A stretch of DNA of 64,000 nt from Bacteroidales bacterium UBA1219 (GCA_002309295.1 DBXF01000013.1:1-64000), one strand, 5' to 3'; counted from the first letter of the stretch, positions 38,148 through 48,980 are shown. Notes: a model not told the origin generated them from the letters alone. Program-made: numbers and translations.

Positions 38148-38206
38148 GCCGAACTAAAACTTCCGAACTCCGCATTGGCTGCGCCGAGCTAAAGGTTCCG
38201 AATTCC
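38148..38206. repeat. Dispersed TTCGGAA-type repeat, diverged copy
   Basis: Plus-strand text has CTTCCGAACTCCGCATTGGC and later GTTCCGAATTCCGAATT, the reverse complement of the core seen at 1271-1306. It lies just after the hemW stop. Confidence 0.55.
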
Positions 38207-38209
38207 GAA

Positions 38210-39328
38210 TTAAACAAAGCTTTCCGCGGCCATGGCGTCGGCCATAAGGAGGCCTTTTTGTGTGGGACGAAAGGCAGTGCCGTCGTCGGTGAGGAGTCCG
38301 CGGAGGACGAACTGCCGGGCTTTTTCGGCAAACTGCGAGGCAAAATCGGGGAACCGCTGTTCCAACACGCTCTTTTCCACGCCTTTGGCTGTGCGCAGGG
38401 CTGTCATCACGTACTCGTTGTAGAGGTCGGCGGCGGTGAGCACCTCGCTCTCGCTGAAAGGAGTGCCGTTTTTCACACCTTTAATATATGCAGCAATAAC
38501 CGCCACGTTCCACCGCCGCTGTGTGCCACTAAAAGAGTGCGCCGCCGCCCCGAAACCCATATACCGGGTGCCGTCCCAATAACCGCTGTTGTGGCGCGAG
38601 TGGTAGCCGCTCTTGCAGAAGTTGGAAATCTCGTACTGCTCGAAATTATTTTCTTTCGCCCACTGTATCAAGGTGTTGTATTGGAAAATAACCGTTTCCT
38701 CGTCGCATGGTTGTATTTTGCCCTTTTCAACAAGTTTGGCGTAGGCGGTGCCTTGCTCCAAAGTGAGCGAGTAGCAGGAAAGATGCTGTACGTCAAGCGT
38801 TTCCACGGTGGCGAGGTTGCTCTGCCAGCTGTCGGACTGCGGTATGCCATAAATCAAATCTATGGAGATATTGTCAAAACCGCTATCCTGCGCTGTCTTC
38901 ACGGCTTGCACAGCCTGCTGTGCGGTATGACGGCGGTTGAGCAGTTTCAAATCGGCATCCGAAAAGGACTGCACGCCGATGCTCAACCTATTCACGCCCA
39001 GCGTTTTAATCTCATACAAATATTCTTTGGTAAGCTGTTCGGGATTGGCCTCGAAGGTAAATTCTTCCAGTTGCGACAAATCGTAGCAACGGTGGAGTGT
39101 GTCCAGAATTTTGTAGAGTTGCGAAGGGGTGAGCAGCGAAGGCGTTCCGCCGCCAAAATACAGTGTCTTAGCATGTTCCGTCCCAAGTTCGTCCTTGCGC
39201 AGTTCCATTTCGGAGCAGAGGGCGTCCACGTAGGTGTCGATGTCGGCCTCGCTTTTCAGCGGAAGCGAGTAGAAGGCGCAGTAGAGGCATTTCTGCCGGC
39301 AAAACGGTATGTGGACGTAGATCATCAT
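38210..39328 (-). CDS. hemW: Radical SAM heme chaperone HemW (coproporphyrinogen III oxidase-like)
   Basis: A radical SAM protein that delivers heme to target proteins; older annotation calls it oxygen-independent coproporphyrinogen oxidase. The start is set at the ATG at 39328 (or 39325), giving MMIYVHIPFCRQKCLYCAFYS, because HIPFC must be near the N-terminus; the upstream in-frame extension has no family similarity. CRQKCLYC is the CxxxCxxC cluster site. The lack of a fourth conserved Cys after CxF (CAFYS here) is usual for HemW as opposed to HemN. LYFGGGTPSLLTPSQL, RLSIGVQSFSDADLKLLNR and IDLIYGIPQSD are family motifs. Length about 373 residues. Confidence 0.9.
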   Translation of the reverse strand: MMIYVHIPFCRQKCLYCAFYSLPLKSEADIDTYVDALCSEMELRKDELGTEHAKTLYFGGGTPSLLTPSQLYKILDTLHRCYDLSQLEEFTFEANPEQLTKEYLYEIKTLGVNRLSIGVQSFSDADLKLLNRRHTAQQAVQAVKTAQDSGFDNISIDLIYGIPQSDSWQSNLATVETLDVQHLSCYSLTLEQGTAYAKLVEKGKIQPCDEETVIFQYNTLIQWAKENNFEQYEISNFCKSGYHSRHNSGYWDGTRYMGFGAAAHSFSGTQRRWNVAVIAAYIKGVKNGTPFSESEVLTAADLYNEYVMTALRTAKGVEKSVLEQRFPDFASQFAEKARQFVLRGLLTDDGTAFRPTQKGLLMADAMAAESFV

Positions 39329-39522
39329 TAGGGGACAACTAAAATTACTTTTGAACACGGATGACACGAATATAACTGATTGGCACTTCACATAAACATG
39401 AATTCCCATATAATTGACCATAAATTATTTAGGAATAGTAATTTATGGATAATTAGTGGCAATTATATGTTGAAAGAAAAACTGTCATTATCGTCTCTTT
39501 AAAGCATCTAATTATTTGTTAA

Positions 39523-41598
<2,076 letters not shown>

Positions 41599-41653
41599 TT
41601 AATTATCTCCGTTTGTTCTCGACTTCAATTTGTCATATTAACTCAAAACACTT

Positions 41654-44600
41654 TTACTGATCCATTTTTTTCTGCAAGTCGGCTTTCTGCTTGCGGTATT
41701 TTTTCAGTTCGTCGGCGTTGCCCGGATGCGACGGGTCTTCGAGTATGTCAACCATAAGCGATGTGGCGTTGAAGTAAATCGAAGTCATCTCGTCGGGGTC
41801 GGAGGCGTTTTGGCATATCTCCATGCATTTAAGCAGGTTTTCCTTGGATTTGGCGATGTCATACATATCTTCATCCATCTTGTAAACCAAGGCCTTAGCA
41901 ATGTAGTTGAGGGCTATGTCCTCTTCCACATATTCCTTATATCCGTTTTGATACAGCGGGGTAAGCACGGCAAGCGATGTGTCGAAATGTTTGTTAGCAG
42001 TATATATGCGGTTCATGGAGTAACAAACCACTCCCATACGACGATGGTAGTATCCGCGATTACGTTTCAGCGAGGGGTTGGTGTCCATGGTAGCGAGTTC
42101 ACCGACGACGGCGGAGTAGAGTTTAAGAGCCTCTTTGTTCCATGTGTCGGCGTTGTCGGGGTCTTGTTCGGCAAGTTTTTCGAAACATTGGGCGGTCTGG
42201 CTCTTGATATTCAGCTCGTTGAATTTACAGTCGTCGGGGGCGGTGTCGCAGTACATCTGGCGGTTGAGCTCGCTGCATTGGCGGAACTGCTCCACGGCCT
42301 GTTCTAAGGAGTCGCTCATGCGGTAGTACCGGGCCACGGCGTAGGCCAGCTTGTAGTACTGGTCGTCGGGAGTTTCGCCGTACTCCATAAGGAATTCCTT
42401 GGCTTCTTTGGCATCCTTGTAATAACGCAGGGTAGCGACGGGCACGCCAATTTTCGACCAAAGGTCGCCCAGCTCTATAGCCTCGCCGATATAAGCCTGG
42501 TAATGGTCCATGTCGGTTAATTTCACGGAGTCGAGGTATTGGTAGAATCTCGATTGGGAAATGAGGGACTGCATGAATTCGTCATTATCATCGTAATATT
42601 TTATCAGCGTGGCTTTAAGTTTCTCGTATTTTTGGCTGACCTTTGTCATGGGCTTGGTTTCGTACAGACTTTCGGCCTTTTGCAACGACTCTATCATCTT
42701 GTCTATCTTTTCCTGTTGCGCCATGGAAACCGCCTTGCTGTAGTGCAGTTCGGCCCAGTTGCCGTACAAAGTGCTGTCGCCGAGCTTTTCGGCTTTTTTG
42801 AACTCCTTGTCGGATTTGTCGAAATATTTCTTGGCTTTTTTGAAATCCTGTTGTGCCAAAAACACATCGCCTTGGAAATGGTAAGCGGCGGCCTTGCGCG
42901 CGGTGTACACGGCCTTGGCCTTTTCGGGAATGCGTTTCTCGTAGTCGAACACCTGCTGGTAGCAGTCGAAAGCCTCGTTGTAGCGTTTTTGGTTGAAAAA
43001 CGCATCGCCTTTTTGCAAACGATTGGTACACAGCTCTGTAATGGCGTATCCCGATGCATCGTCGGCGGCGGCTTTATCGTAATATCCGGCGGCTTTGTCG
43101 TAGCTCAGCATCGACTGTTTGTAAAGTTCCTCGTTGTACAGGCGCTCGGCCTCGTTGTTGTAAAATTCGGCCTTAAACATAGCGGTGTCTTCTCCGTTGC
43201 GCTTGGCCACAGCGGTTAGAATCTCCTCGGTGAAGGCATCCACCTTGTCGGCAATAAAATCGTTGTCGGTATGGTAGCCGTGGACTTTCACGGCGCGGTT
43301 CACCCGCAGGCAATGCCCATCGAAAATAGTGGGATAATACTTGTTGCATTCGTAGTAAGTGGCTTTGTATTCGTCGAACTTTTTAAGCAGTTCGCCAGGA
43401 GCGTCGTCGGAATAGAGCGACATAGCAACTATGGTTGTCTTGGTTTTGCCGAAAATGTTGGGCATAAGAATGTATGGCATGTCGTTTTTCAGCTCCTGCT
43501 GCAGGCTGTCGATGGCAGTTATATATACGGTCAAAAGGCTGTCGTTGTCCGACGAAACTTTTTGCATTGTGTAAAGGTAGAACAACTTGCTGCTCAGCGT
43601 GGGCTCCACTTGGTATAGCTCCCTTGCTGTGCTCACCATATAATCCTTGATTTTCGACGTCAACTCACTGGCTTCCAAATCAAAACAAGGTGTAAAGGAC
43701 AAACCGAAAAGTTGATTGCGGAGGTATGTAGCTGTGTTTATGTATTCGTTTCTGTCCACTTTGCGAAACATATTGTATGCCGAGTCGAGATACTGCTCGG
43801 CTTTGGCCTGATTTTCGTCCCCCAAATATAAAATAGAAATTGCGGAATATTCCCTGGCAATTTTTTCTGCCTCGAACTTAGGCAATGACTGAGCTGCTTT
43901 CAAATCCTCAAAAGCCTGTTTTATTCCCTCTGCGTGGTCTTTTTCCGCGAACGTTTTCAAAGAATTTTGACTTAGATAATAGGGTGCCGAGGGGTCTTTG
44001 CTCTTTTTAAGTTCTGTTTGCCTTAGCTGCTCTGCTTCCTGCTCGTAGCCTTCTGCAGCAAGTGCATTATAATAGTCGTACAAAAACATTAAGTTGTTGA
44101 AACCATTGTCGTAAAGCATTTTGTAGTAATGACTTGCGGGGGTGGTGTCGTTGTTGGCGTCCCTCACTGCAAGATAATAATCAATACGCTGCAGGTTTTT
44201 GTCGCTCATGTCGCCGTCCACAATCTGGTTCCGGGCTTTTTCCACACAGCCGTCGATATCGCCTTTGAGCAGCATTGCCTCGCAATCTTTGCGCACATCT
44301 TTGTCGATAAAGCACCTCTTGAGCGGGTTAATAACGTTTGCTATTTTACGGTAGAAATCCCGAGTGCCTTCAAATTGGTTCAATTGCAACAGTTGTCCGG
44401 CAAGTTCATCTGTTTCGTCATTAATAATGGCCATATTGGTGTATTCACGGAACATTGGCACACCGGAGTTGCGGTAGAAATACATGCACAGCGAGTCGAA
44501 GAGGTTCTCGCGTTCGGTGTCATAACGCTTGTGGTCCACCATATAAATAAGTACGGAGTCCTTGGTAAGAGCGTCGGTTTTTATGTTCTTCCACGCCTTG

Positions 44601-44860
44601 CTGAGAAAAATGTAATTTTCCTTGCGCACTTTGCCCAAGTCCATAAAGTCGCCGTATTTTAGTTTCTTGGAGTTGAACACCGCCACACCGCCGGCGTTGG
44701 TGGTGAGCGTTTGTCCGCAACATTCTATAGTTACACCCGACAGCGGTTTGCCCGTGCCGTAGTCCAAAACTTTGAAAATCTGGCGCACCTGCGCGGAGGC
44801 AACGCCGCATACCATCATGGCCAACGCCATGGAAACCAAGGTTTTTCCGAATTTATTCAT
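41654..44860 (-). CDS. Large exported TPR-like protein with N-terminal carboxypeptidase-regulatory-like domain
   Basis: A 1068-residue exported protein, start placed at the ATG at 44860 because it opens a signal peptide (MNKFGKTLVSMALAMMVCGVASAQ). Residues about 25-90 look like a carboxypeptidase-regulatory beta-sandwich (VLDYGTGKPLSGVTIECCGQ, NAGGVAVFNSKKL). The rest is almost all helical with repeated TPR-like pairs (YNEAFDCYQQVFDYEKRIPE, AKKYFDKSDKEFKKAEKLGD, ALVYKMDEDMYDIAKSKENL). No enzyme motif is seen. Such proteins often scaffold periplasmic or outer-membrane complexes. I do not recognise a named family. It is transcribed divergently from the cstA' chimera. Confidence 0.6.
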   Translation of the reverse strand: MNKFGKTLVSMALAMMVCGVASAQVRQIFKVLDYGTGKPLSGVTIECCGQTLTTNAGGVAVFNSKKLKYGDFMDLGKVRKENYIFLSKAWKNIKTDALTKDSVLIYMVDHKRYDTERENLFDSLCMYFYRNSGVPMFREYTNMAIINDETDELAGQLLQLNQFEGTRDFYRKIANVINPLKRCFIDKDVRKDCEAMLLKGDIDGCVEKARNQIVDGDMSDKNLQRIDYYLAVRDANNDTTPASHYYKMLYDNGFNNLMFLYDYYNALAAEGYEQEAEQLRQTELKKSKDPSAPYYLSQNSLKTFAEKDHAEGIKQAFEDLKAAQSLPKFEAEKIAREYSAISILYLGDENQAKAEQYLDSAYNMFRKVDRNEYINTATYLRNQLFGLSFTPCFDLEASELTSKIKDYMVSTARELYQVEPTLSSKLFYLYTMQKVSSDNDSLLTVYITAIDSLQQELKNDMPYILMPNIFGKTKTTIVAMSLYSDDAPGELLKKFDEYKATYYECNKYYPTIFDGHCLRVNRAVKVHGYHTDNDFIADKVDAFTEEILTAVAKRNGEDTAMFKAEFYNNEAERLYNEELYKQSMLSYDKAAGYYDKAAADDASGYAITELCTNRLQKGDAFFNQKRYNEAFDCYQQVFDYEKRIPEKAKAVYTARKAAAYHFQGDVFLAQQDFKKAKKYFDKSDKEFKKAEKLGDSTLYGNWAELHYSKAVSMAQQEKIDKMIESLQKAESLYETKPMTKVSQKYEKLKATLIKYYDDNDEFMQSLISQSRFYQYLDSVKLTDMDHYQAYIGEAIELGDLWSKIGVPVATLRYYKDAKEAKEFLMEYGETPDDQYYKLAYAVARYYRMSDSLEQAVEQFRQCSELNRQMYCDTAPDDCKFNELNIKSQTAQCFEKLAEQDPDNADTWNKEALKLYSAVVGELATMDTNPSLKRNRGYYHRRMGVVCYSMNRIYTANKHFDTSLAVLTPLYQNGYKEYVEEDIALNYIAKALVYKMDEDMYDIAKSKENLLKCMEICQNASDPDEMTSIYFNATSLMVDILEDPSHPGNADELKKYRKQKADLQKKMDQ

Positions 44861-44896
44861 AGGATATAAGTGTTTTTTTATGTGAAAAAGATTTTG

Positions 44897-44927
44897 CAAA
44901 TTTACGATTTTTTACAGATAAAAACAA
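44897..44927 (-). promoter_or_regulatory. Promoter for the large TPR-like gene
   Basis: Minus-strand TTG (44927-44925), 20 bases, TAAATTTG (44904-44897), 36 bases before the chosen start. Confidence 0.65.
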
Positions 44928-44962
44928 GATGATGCATCAATTTCGACTAAAACTTTTTTTCG

Positions 44963-44994
44963 TTTGCATTAATTCGTTTTTTTCCGTATTTTTG
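44963..44994 (+). promoter_or_regulatory. Promoter for the cstA' chimera
   Basis: TTTG (44963-44966), 20 bases, TATTTTTG (44987-44994), about 61 bases before the ATG at 45056. A 10-bp palindrome TGATGCATCA lies at 44930-44939 between the two divergent promoters. Confidence 0.65.
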
Positions 44995-45055
44995 CAAGTC
45001 TGTTTCGCAAGGACAGAAACCATTTCAGTAACAACGTAAAAAACACAGTATAGTC

Positions 45056-45280
45056 ATGATAACATTCATCATATCAGTAGTTTTACTTTTGTTGGGGTAT
45101 TTCATATATTCCAAGATTATAGAAAAGATATTGGGCGTGGCCCCTGCAAAAGCCACTCCTGCCACCACTATGGCCGACGGTGTGGACTATGTGCCTATGA
45201 AAACGTGGCGCATTTTTCTTATCCAATTCCTGAACATCGCCGGCGTGGGACCCATTGTGGGTGCCATTATGGGAGCGAAT
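45056..45280 (+). repeat. Duplicated 5' end of cstA (partner of 46007-46231)
   Basis: The first 74 codons match the start of cstA. By hand count about 21 of 222 bases differ (roughly 90 percent identity). Twenty codons differ, of which only three change the residue (I/V18, A/D29, T/P52). The match ends sharply at GAIMGA, right before the ATG of the unrelated exported protein. Confidence 0.85.
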
Positions 45281-45811
45281 ATGAGGCATGTCAAAATAAT
45301 TACGATTTTAGCCATCTTGTTTGTAGTAAACACGAAAACAATCGCTCAAACAACAGACAGACAGCTGGTTGATAAAATCGTTCAGATAAACGACATACCT
45401 TATGTCGGAAACTTCGGAGACAGTTTGTATTGGAAAATTGTGGCCGAAGGACTTGACATTGTCCCCAATTTAATTGAGTTGATTGATGATACAACGACGA
45501 CAAAAGCGACTATTCCAAATTGGGGAGGATATTATTGTGTCGGAGACATTGCCTTTAGCATGATAAACGACATCATTTTTCAGATTCCCATTCTCAATTT
45601 CATCCAAACAAAAACAGACTATGTAGGGGAAAAAATATATTTCGAATTTGTACAGTATGATTTTCAAAACAGAGTCCATCTGAAAAATGAGTTATCCGAT
45701 TGGTTTGTAGCCAATAATGACGGTCTCGAGTGGGTAAACAATAAAAAAGAGTTTCTCGCCAACCATTACAATCCACCTTACATAAAAGGTCACTACGTTT
45801 TTAATAAATAA
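45056..45811 (+). CDS. Chimeric frame: truncated CstA N-terminus fused to an unknown exported protein
   Basis: The 251-codon frame has two unrelated parts. Residues 1-75 copy the N-terminus of CstA, including the first transmembrane segment. From Met76 (ATG at 45281) the text MRHVKIITILAILFVVNTKTIAQ is a normal signal peptide, followed by about 150 residues of unknown AT-richer sequence (DSLYWKIVAEGLDIVPNLIE, AFSMINDIIFQIPIL). I think the functional unit may be 45281-45811 (176 residues), with the cstA piece supplying promoter and translation start, or a true fusion may be made. No similarity to any family is recognised. Intact cstA follows 195 bases downstream. Confidence 0.6.
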   Translation: MITFIISVVLLLLGYFIYSKIIEKILGVAPAKATPATTMADGVDYVPMKTWRIFLIQFLNIAGVGPIVGAIMGANMRHVKIITILAILFVVNTKTIAQTTDRQLVDKIVQINDIPYVGNFGDSLYWKIVAEGLDIVPNLIELIDDTTTTKATIPNWGGYYCVGDIAFSMINDIIFQIPILNFIQTKTDYVGEKIYFEFVQYDFQNRVHLKNELSDWFVANNDGLEWVNNKKEFLANHYNPPYIKGHYVFNK

Positions 45812-45959
45812 CAACCGAGCATTAGCCGCCAATACAAAGCCAATAGACCGGTGGTCCTAAATTGCTGTCTGGTTAGTTGAAAACAACCTCGTCGGAGGCA
45901 CAAGCCATCAATATATCAATGTCACGAAAAATATTTTTCCAAAATCCAATATTTTTTCG

Positions 45960-45967
45960 TAAATTTG
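45960..45967 (+). promoter_or_regulatory. -7 element (TAAATTTG) for cstA
   Basis: TAAATTTG lies 39 bases before the cstA ATG. The -33 position has only a T-rich stretch. An inverted pair GTCTGGTTA (about 45868) and TAACCAGAC (45980-45988) brackets this region. Confidence 0.5.
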
Positions 45968-46006
45968 CAGTTTGGTATTTAACCAGACAAAAAACATAGT
46001 TAGGTT

Positions 46007-47485
46007 ATGATAACATTCATAATATCAGTAGTTTTGCTATTATTAGGATACTTCGTGTACTCCAAAATAATAGAAAAGATATTGGGCGTGGACCCTGCAA
46101 AAGCCACTCCCGCCACCACTATGGCCGACGGTGTGGACTATGTGCCGATGAAACCGTGGCGCATTTTTCTTATCCAGTTCCTGAACATCGCCGGCGTGGG
46201 TCCCATCGTGGGAGCCATTATGGGAGCACAGTTCGGCACGGCCTCGTTTCTGTGGATAGTGTTCGGATGTATCCTGGCGGGTGCCGTGCACGATTTCATC
46301 GCCGGTTTCGTGTCGTTGCGCGACAAGGGCTGCTCCCTGCCCGAAATCCACGGCAAGTACCTCGGCAACGGCGCCAAGCAGATTATGCGCTATTTCACTG
46401 TGATACTGATGATTCTGGTGGGTGCCGTGTTTGTAAAGACTCCCTCCACCCTACTTTTCGACAATTACTCAAAAGACTGGGTCATTACTATCGGCGACAT
46501 GCAAATAACTTGGCAGATATGGATCTGGCCGGTGATAATCTTCGTGTATTACATGCTTGCCACCATGCTCCCCATCGACAAGCTGATAGGCCGTATCTAC
46601 CCCATTTTCGGCATCTTGCTGCTGCTTATGGCCGTGTTTGTGATGTGCGCCTTCTTCTTCCGTCCCGAAGTGCATCTCACCGAGGTGTGGGAAGGCCTTA
46701 GCAACCAGCATCCCAAGGCCGACACCAACCCCATTTTCCCGATGATGTTCGTAAGCATCGCCTGCGGCGCCATCTCGGGATTCCACGCCACGCAGTCGCC
46801 GCTGATGGCACGCTGCATGGTTAACGAAAAACAGGCACGTCCTATCTTCTACGGCGCCATGATAGCCGAAGGCATCGTAGCCCTTATCTGGGCCGCCGCA
46901 GCCACATATTTCTTCCACGACAAAGCCGACCTCTGCGCCGGACAGAGCGGCGATGCCATGGTTGGCGTAATAGCCAACGAGTGGTTCACACCCGTGCTGG
47001 CCGTGGTTACCGTGCTCGGCGTTATCGCCGCCGCCATCACCTCGGGCGACACCGCTCTGCGTTCAGCACGTCTGATAGTGGCCGACATCTTCAAAATCGA
47101 CCAGAAACCCATCTGGAAACGTTTCCTCGTGGCACTGCCCGTATTCCTGCTGGCCGGAGCCATATTGGTTTACACTTTCGCCGACGCCGACGGATTCCAG
47201 ACCATCTGGCGCTATTTTGCTTGGGCCAACCAGCTTCTGGCAATGGTAACACTCTGGGCGATAACCGTTTATTTGACTATCAACAAAAAACCGTATATCA
47301 TCACGCTTCTGCCCGCATTGTTTATGACAATGGTCTGCTCCACCTTCATCATCATCTCCGACAGCGGATTCGGACTGCCGCACACACTTTCGTACATCCT
47401 CGGCGGAGCGGTAACCCTCGCCTCATGTGTGTGGTTTTTCGCATGGAAAGCAAAAAAATCCGAGAAACTGAAGGAGAAGGTTTGA
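46007..47485 (+). CDS. cstA: Carbon starvation protein A (peptide/pyruvate transporter)
   Basis: An inner-membrane transporter of the CstA family, known for peptide and pyruvate uptake under carbon limitation. The 492-residue form is the shorter type, compared with about 700 in E. coli CstA. Family motifs are FLIQFLNIAGVGPIVGAIMGAQFG near residues 53-76, GAVHDFIAGFVSLRDKG, GFHATQSPLMARCM, ITSGDTALRSARLIVADIF and a series of more than ten hydrophobic segments. The C-terminus ends in a basic tail (WKAKKSEKLKEKV). Its 5' end is duplicated at 45056-45280. No sensor kinase or btsT-type regulator is nearby. Confidence 0.93.
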   Translation: MITFIISVVLLLLGYFVYSKIIEKILGVDPAKATPATTMADGVDYVPMKPWRIFLIQFLNIAGVGPIVGAIMGAQFGTASFLWIVFGCILAGAVHDFIAGFVSLRDKGCSLPEIHGKYLGNGAKQIMRYFTVILMILVGAVFVKTPSTLLFDNYSKDWVITIGDMQITWQIWIWPVIIFVYYMLATMLPIDKLIGRIYPIFGILLLLMAVFVMCAFFFRPEVHLTEVWEGLSNQHPKADTNPIFPMMFVSIACGAISGFHATQSPLMARCMVNEKQARPIFYGAMIAEGIVALIWAAAATYFFHDKADLCAGQSGDAMVGVIANEWFTPVLAVVTVLGVIAAAITSGDTALRSARLIVADIFKIDQKPIWKRFLVALPVFLLAGAILVYTFADADGFQTIWRYFAWANQLLAMVTLWAITVYLTINKKPYIITLLPALFMTMVCSTFIIISDSGFGLPHTLSYILGGAVTLASCVWFFAWKAKKSEKLKEKV

Positions 47486-47497
47486 AAACACATATTT

Positions 47498-47535
47498 TCA
47501 AGTTTCGCATTAGCGAGAAACAGGTTTTTCCATGT
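47498..47535 (+). terminator. Possible terminator after cstA
   Basis: GTTTCGC-ATTA-GCGAGAAAC forms a bulged stem followed by AGGTTTTT. The sequence TAGCGAGAAA recurs 35 bases later before a longer T-run. The structure is imperfect. Confidence 0.35.
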
Positions 47536-47560
47536 CGCCTCTAGCGAGAAATCTATTTTT

Positions 47561-47591
47561 TTTGCAAAATAAATAAAATTATGTATTTTTG
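47561..47591 (+). promoter_or_regulatory. Orphan promoter-like pair in the cstA downstream spacer
   Basis: TTTG (47561-47564), 19 bases, TATTTTTG (47584-47591). No gene begins within the next 230 bases, so it may mark a small RNA, a long leader, or the remnant of a lost gene. Confidence 0.45.
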
Positions 47592-47725
47592 CATAATTGA
47601 TTTAAAATACGGGATAATAAGCAGTTGCACAATTTGCAACGATAATGTACGCAAGTTTACAACCTTCCACGACCCAAGTCACGGAAAAGTGCAAAAAACC
47701 GCCTATTTTATGCAATAAATACTCC

Positions 47726-47760
47726 GTATTGCACAAAAAACATACTTTTTTGTGCAATAC
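47726..47760. promoter_or_regulatory. Perfect 15-bp inverted repeat, possible operator
   Basis: GTATTGCACAAAAAA at 47726-47740 is followed by CATAC and the exact reverse complement TTTTTTGTGCAATAC at 47746-47760. It lies 25 bases upstream of the TATCTTTG -7 element, about where a -33 region or regulator site would be. Confidence 0.55.
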
Positions 47761-47784
47761 GCATCGAAAATTGAATAAAAATCG

Positions 47785-47792
47785 TATCTTTG
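47785..47792 (+). promoter_or_regulatory. -7 element (TATCTTTG) for the 47847 gene
   Basis: TATCTTTG lies 54 bases before the ATG. No TTTG element is present at the usual -33 distance; the large inverted repeat occupies that area. Confidence 0.5.
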
Positions 47793-47813
47793 CAGCGTGA
47801 AAATAGCCATTTT

Positions 47814-47850
47814 CAACAATAAAGTTATGAACTCAACAATAACGTTATGA
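47814..47850 (+). repeat. 17-bp direct repeat creating a 7-codon leader frame
   Basis: CAACAATAAAGTTATGA (47814-47830) is repeated as CAACAATAACGTTATGA (47834-47850), three bases apart. The first copy carries an ATG that opens MNSTITL and stops in the ATGA that contains the start of the next gene. Confidence 0.6.
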
Positions 47851-48884
47851 TACTAAATGCGCTAAAAAACCAAAACAAGAGTATAAATCCGACGATACGG
47901 GGATGTTATACCTTATTATTCATTCTTACTTTTTTCTCTTTTTATTGTCACGGTCAGAATGAAGACATTACATTAAAATTCAAAATTAAAAAGAAAGATG
48001 TTGGAAAAATCGAATTTCGTGCACCTGAAGTGAAAGATCGAGCGAAGAAAGATATGACGAGTGTTGTGGATAGTATGTGGTATGTTGGCGACACGTTATA
48101 TGTCATATATTTGCAAAAAGCACTTGTTGAAGAAGTTTATGAACATCATGATGGAGATTTAAATTATTTTGGCTTAGGGTCAGTACTATTTGTACCACAG
48201 GAAAAACAACATATTCAACATCTGTCAGTCCCAAAAAGGCCGGAACACATCTGTTTGTACAACGGCAACCATATTTTTAATTTTAAAAGAACTTCTTCTC
48301 AAGAATATCAATTAACTGAATATCATCAGATTCAAAGGAAATCGGGGAGACCTAAAAAGCATTTGCAATTGTTAAGCACACATGGCAATTCTTTTGTAAA
48401 ATATCATTTTTATGGCGATAGCACTTTTACACTAGAGTGGGGAAAAGAAAATGTAAACAATACTTCCAAAGAAAAGTTTGAAATATTAGGAAGCGGTGTA
48501 CCGCCTTTGGTTGACTATGATGAAAAGACAATTATTTTAGGACAAAGTTGCGGAACTTCCTGTAAATATTATGTTATCTTGCCATTAGTGCCAAATAGCG
48601 TGGAAAAGATCTACATGTTTGCCGAAGCATTTAATTTAGAAAAAAAGATGGTTGCTTATATACCTGAAGAAGAAGACCTTTTTATTAGAGTAGAAAATTA
48701 TGTCACAGGTCAATATTTGGATATTAAAGAGGAAAATATATGTCCAGCAGCTTTTAAAGGCGAATGCATTGATAGCGTTTATTTTTCTGATGATACTATT
48801 GTGATAAAGTGGCAGGGAACAGAGTGGATGAATGACAGGCCTGACCCTAAAGAGAAAAAAATTAAAATACAGTTGGATAATTAG
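47847..48884 (+). CDS. Unknown exported protein, AT-rich
   Basis: A 345-residue protein I do not recognise. A hydrophobic segment (LLFILTFFSFYCHGQ) after a basic start suggests export, with the mature chain beginning near residue 37. The mature part alternates strands and short helices with no enzyme motif; two Cys lie in GQSCGTSCKYYV. Composition is clearly more AT-rich than the flanking cstA and leuS genes, as is common for accessory genes. Upstream it has an unusual 15-bp inverted repeat, a -7 box, and a 7-codon leader frame overlapping its start. Confidence 0.65.
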   Translation: MILNALKNQNKSINPTIRGCYTLLFILTFFSFYCHGQNEDITLKFKIKKKDVGKIEFRAPEVKDRAKKDMTSVVDSMWYVGDTLYVIYLQKALVEEVYEHHDGDLNYFGLGSVLFVPQEKQHIQHLSVPKRPEHICLYNGNHIFNFKRTSSQEYQLTEYHQIQRKSGRPKKHLQLLSTHGNSFVKYHFYGDSTFTLEWGKENVNNTSKEKFEILGSGVPPLVDYDEKTIILGQSCGTSCKYYVILPLVPNSVEKIYMFAEAFNLEKKMVAYIPEEEDLFIRVENYVTGQYLDIKEENICPAAFKGECIDSVYFSDDTIVIKWQGTEWMNDRPDPKEKKIKIQLDN

Positions 48885-48980
48885 GATTCCCATAACTCTA
48901 ATTTGCAATCTCCACCCACTCGGACAACGCCACAAAAGCACGTCCAAAAAAATATATTTTCGAAATCCGATTTTTTTTCG

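Larger units (their letters stand above)
47592..47846. other. Non-coding spacer with TGCAAT motifs upstream of an unknown exported gene
   Basis: Several TTGCAC/GTGCAA/TGCAAT words occur (GTTGCACAATTTGCAAC near 47623-47639, TATGCAATAAAT near 47710), ending in the 15-bp inverted repeat at 47726-47760. A -7 element TATCTTTG lies at 47785-47792. Confidence 0.5.

Noticed and set aside
39329..39421. 31-residue N-terminal extension of HemW
   Set aside because: HemW starts just before its HIPFC motif; the extension lacks family similarity and lies in a spacer with a TTG-like start context.
45056..46006. Insertion sequence at the cstA duplication
   Set aside because: No transposase, terminal inverted repeats or target duplication of normal IS length were found; the repeat is a gene fragment of about 225 bases.
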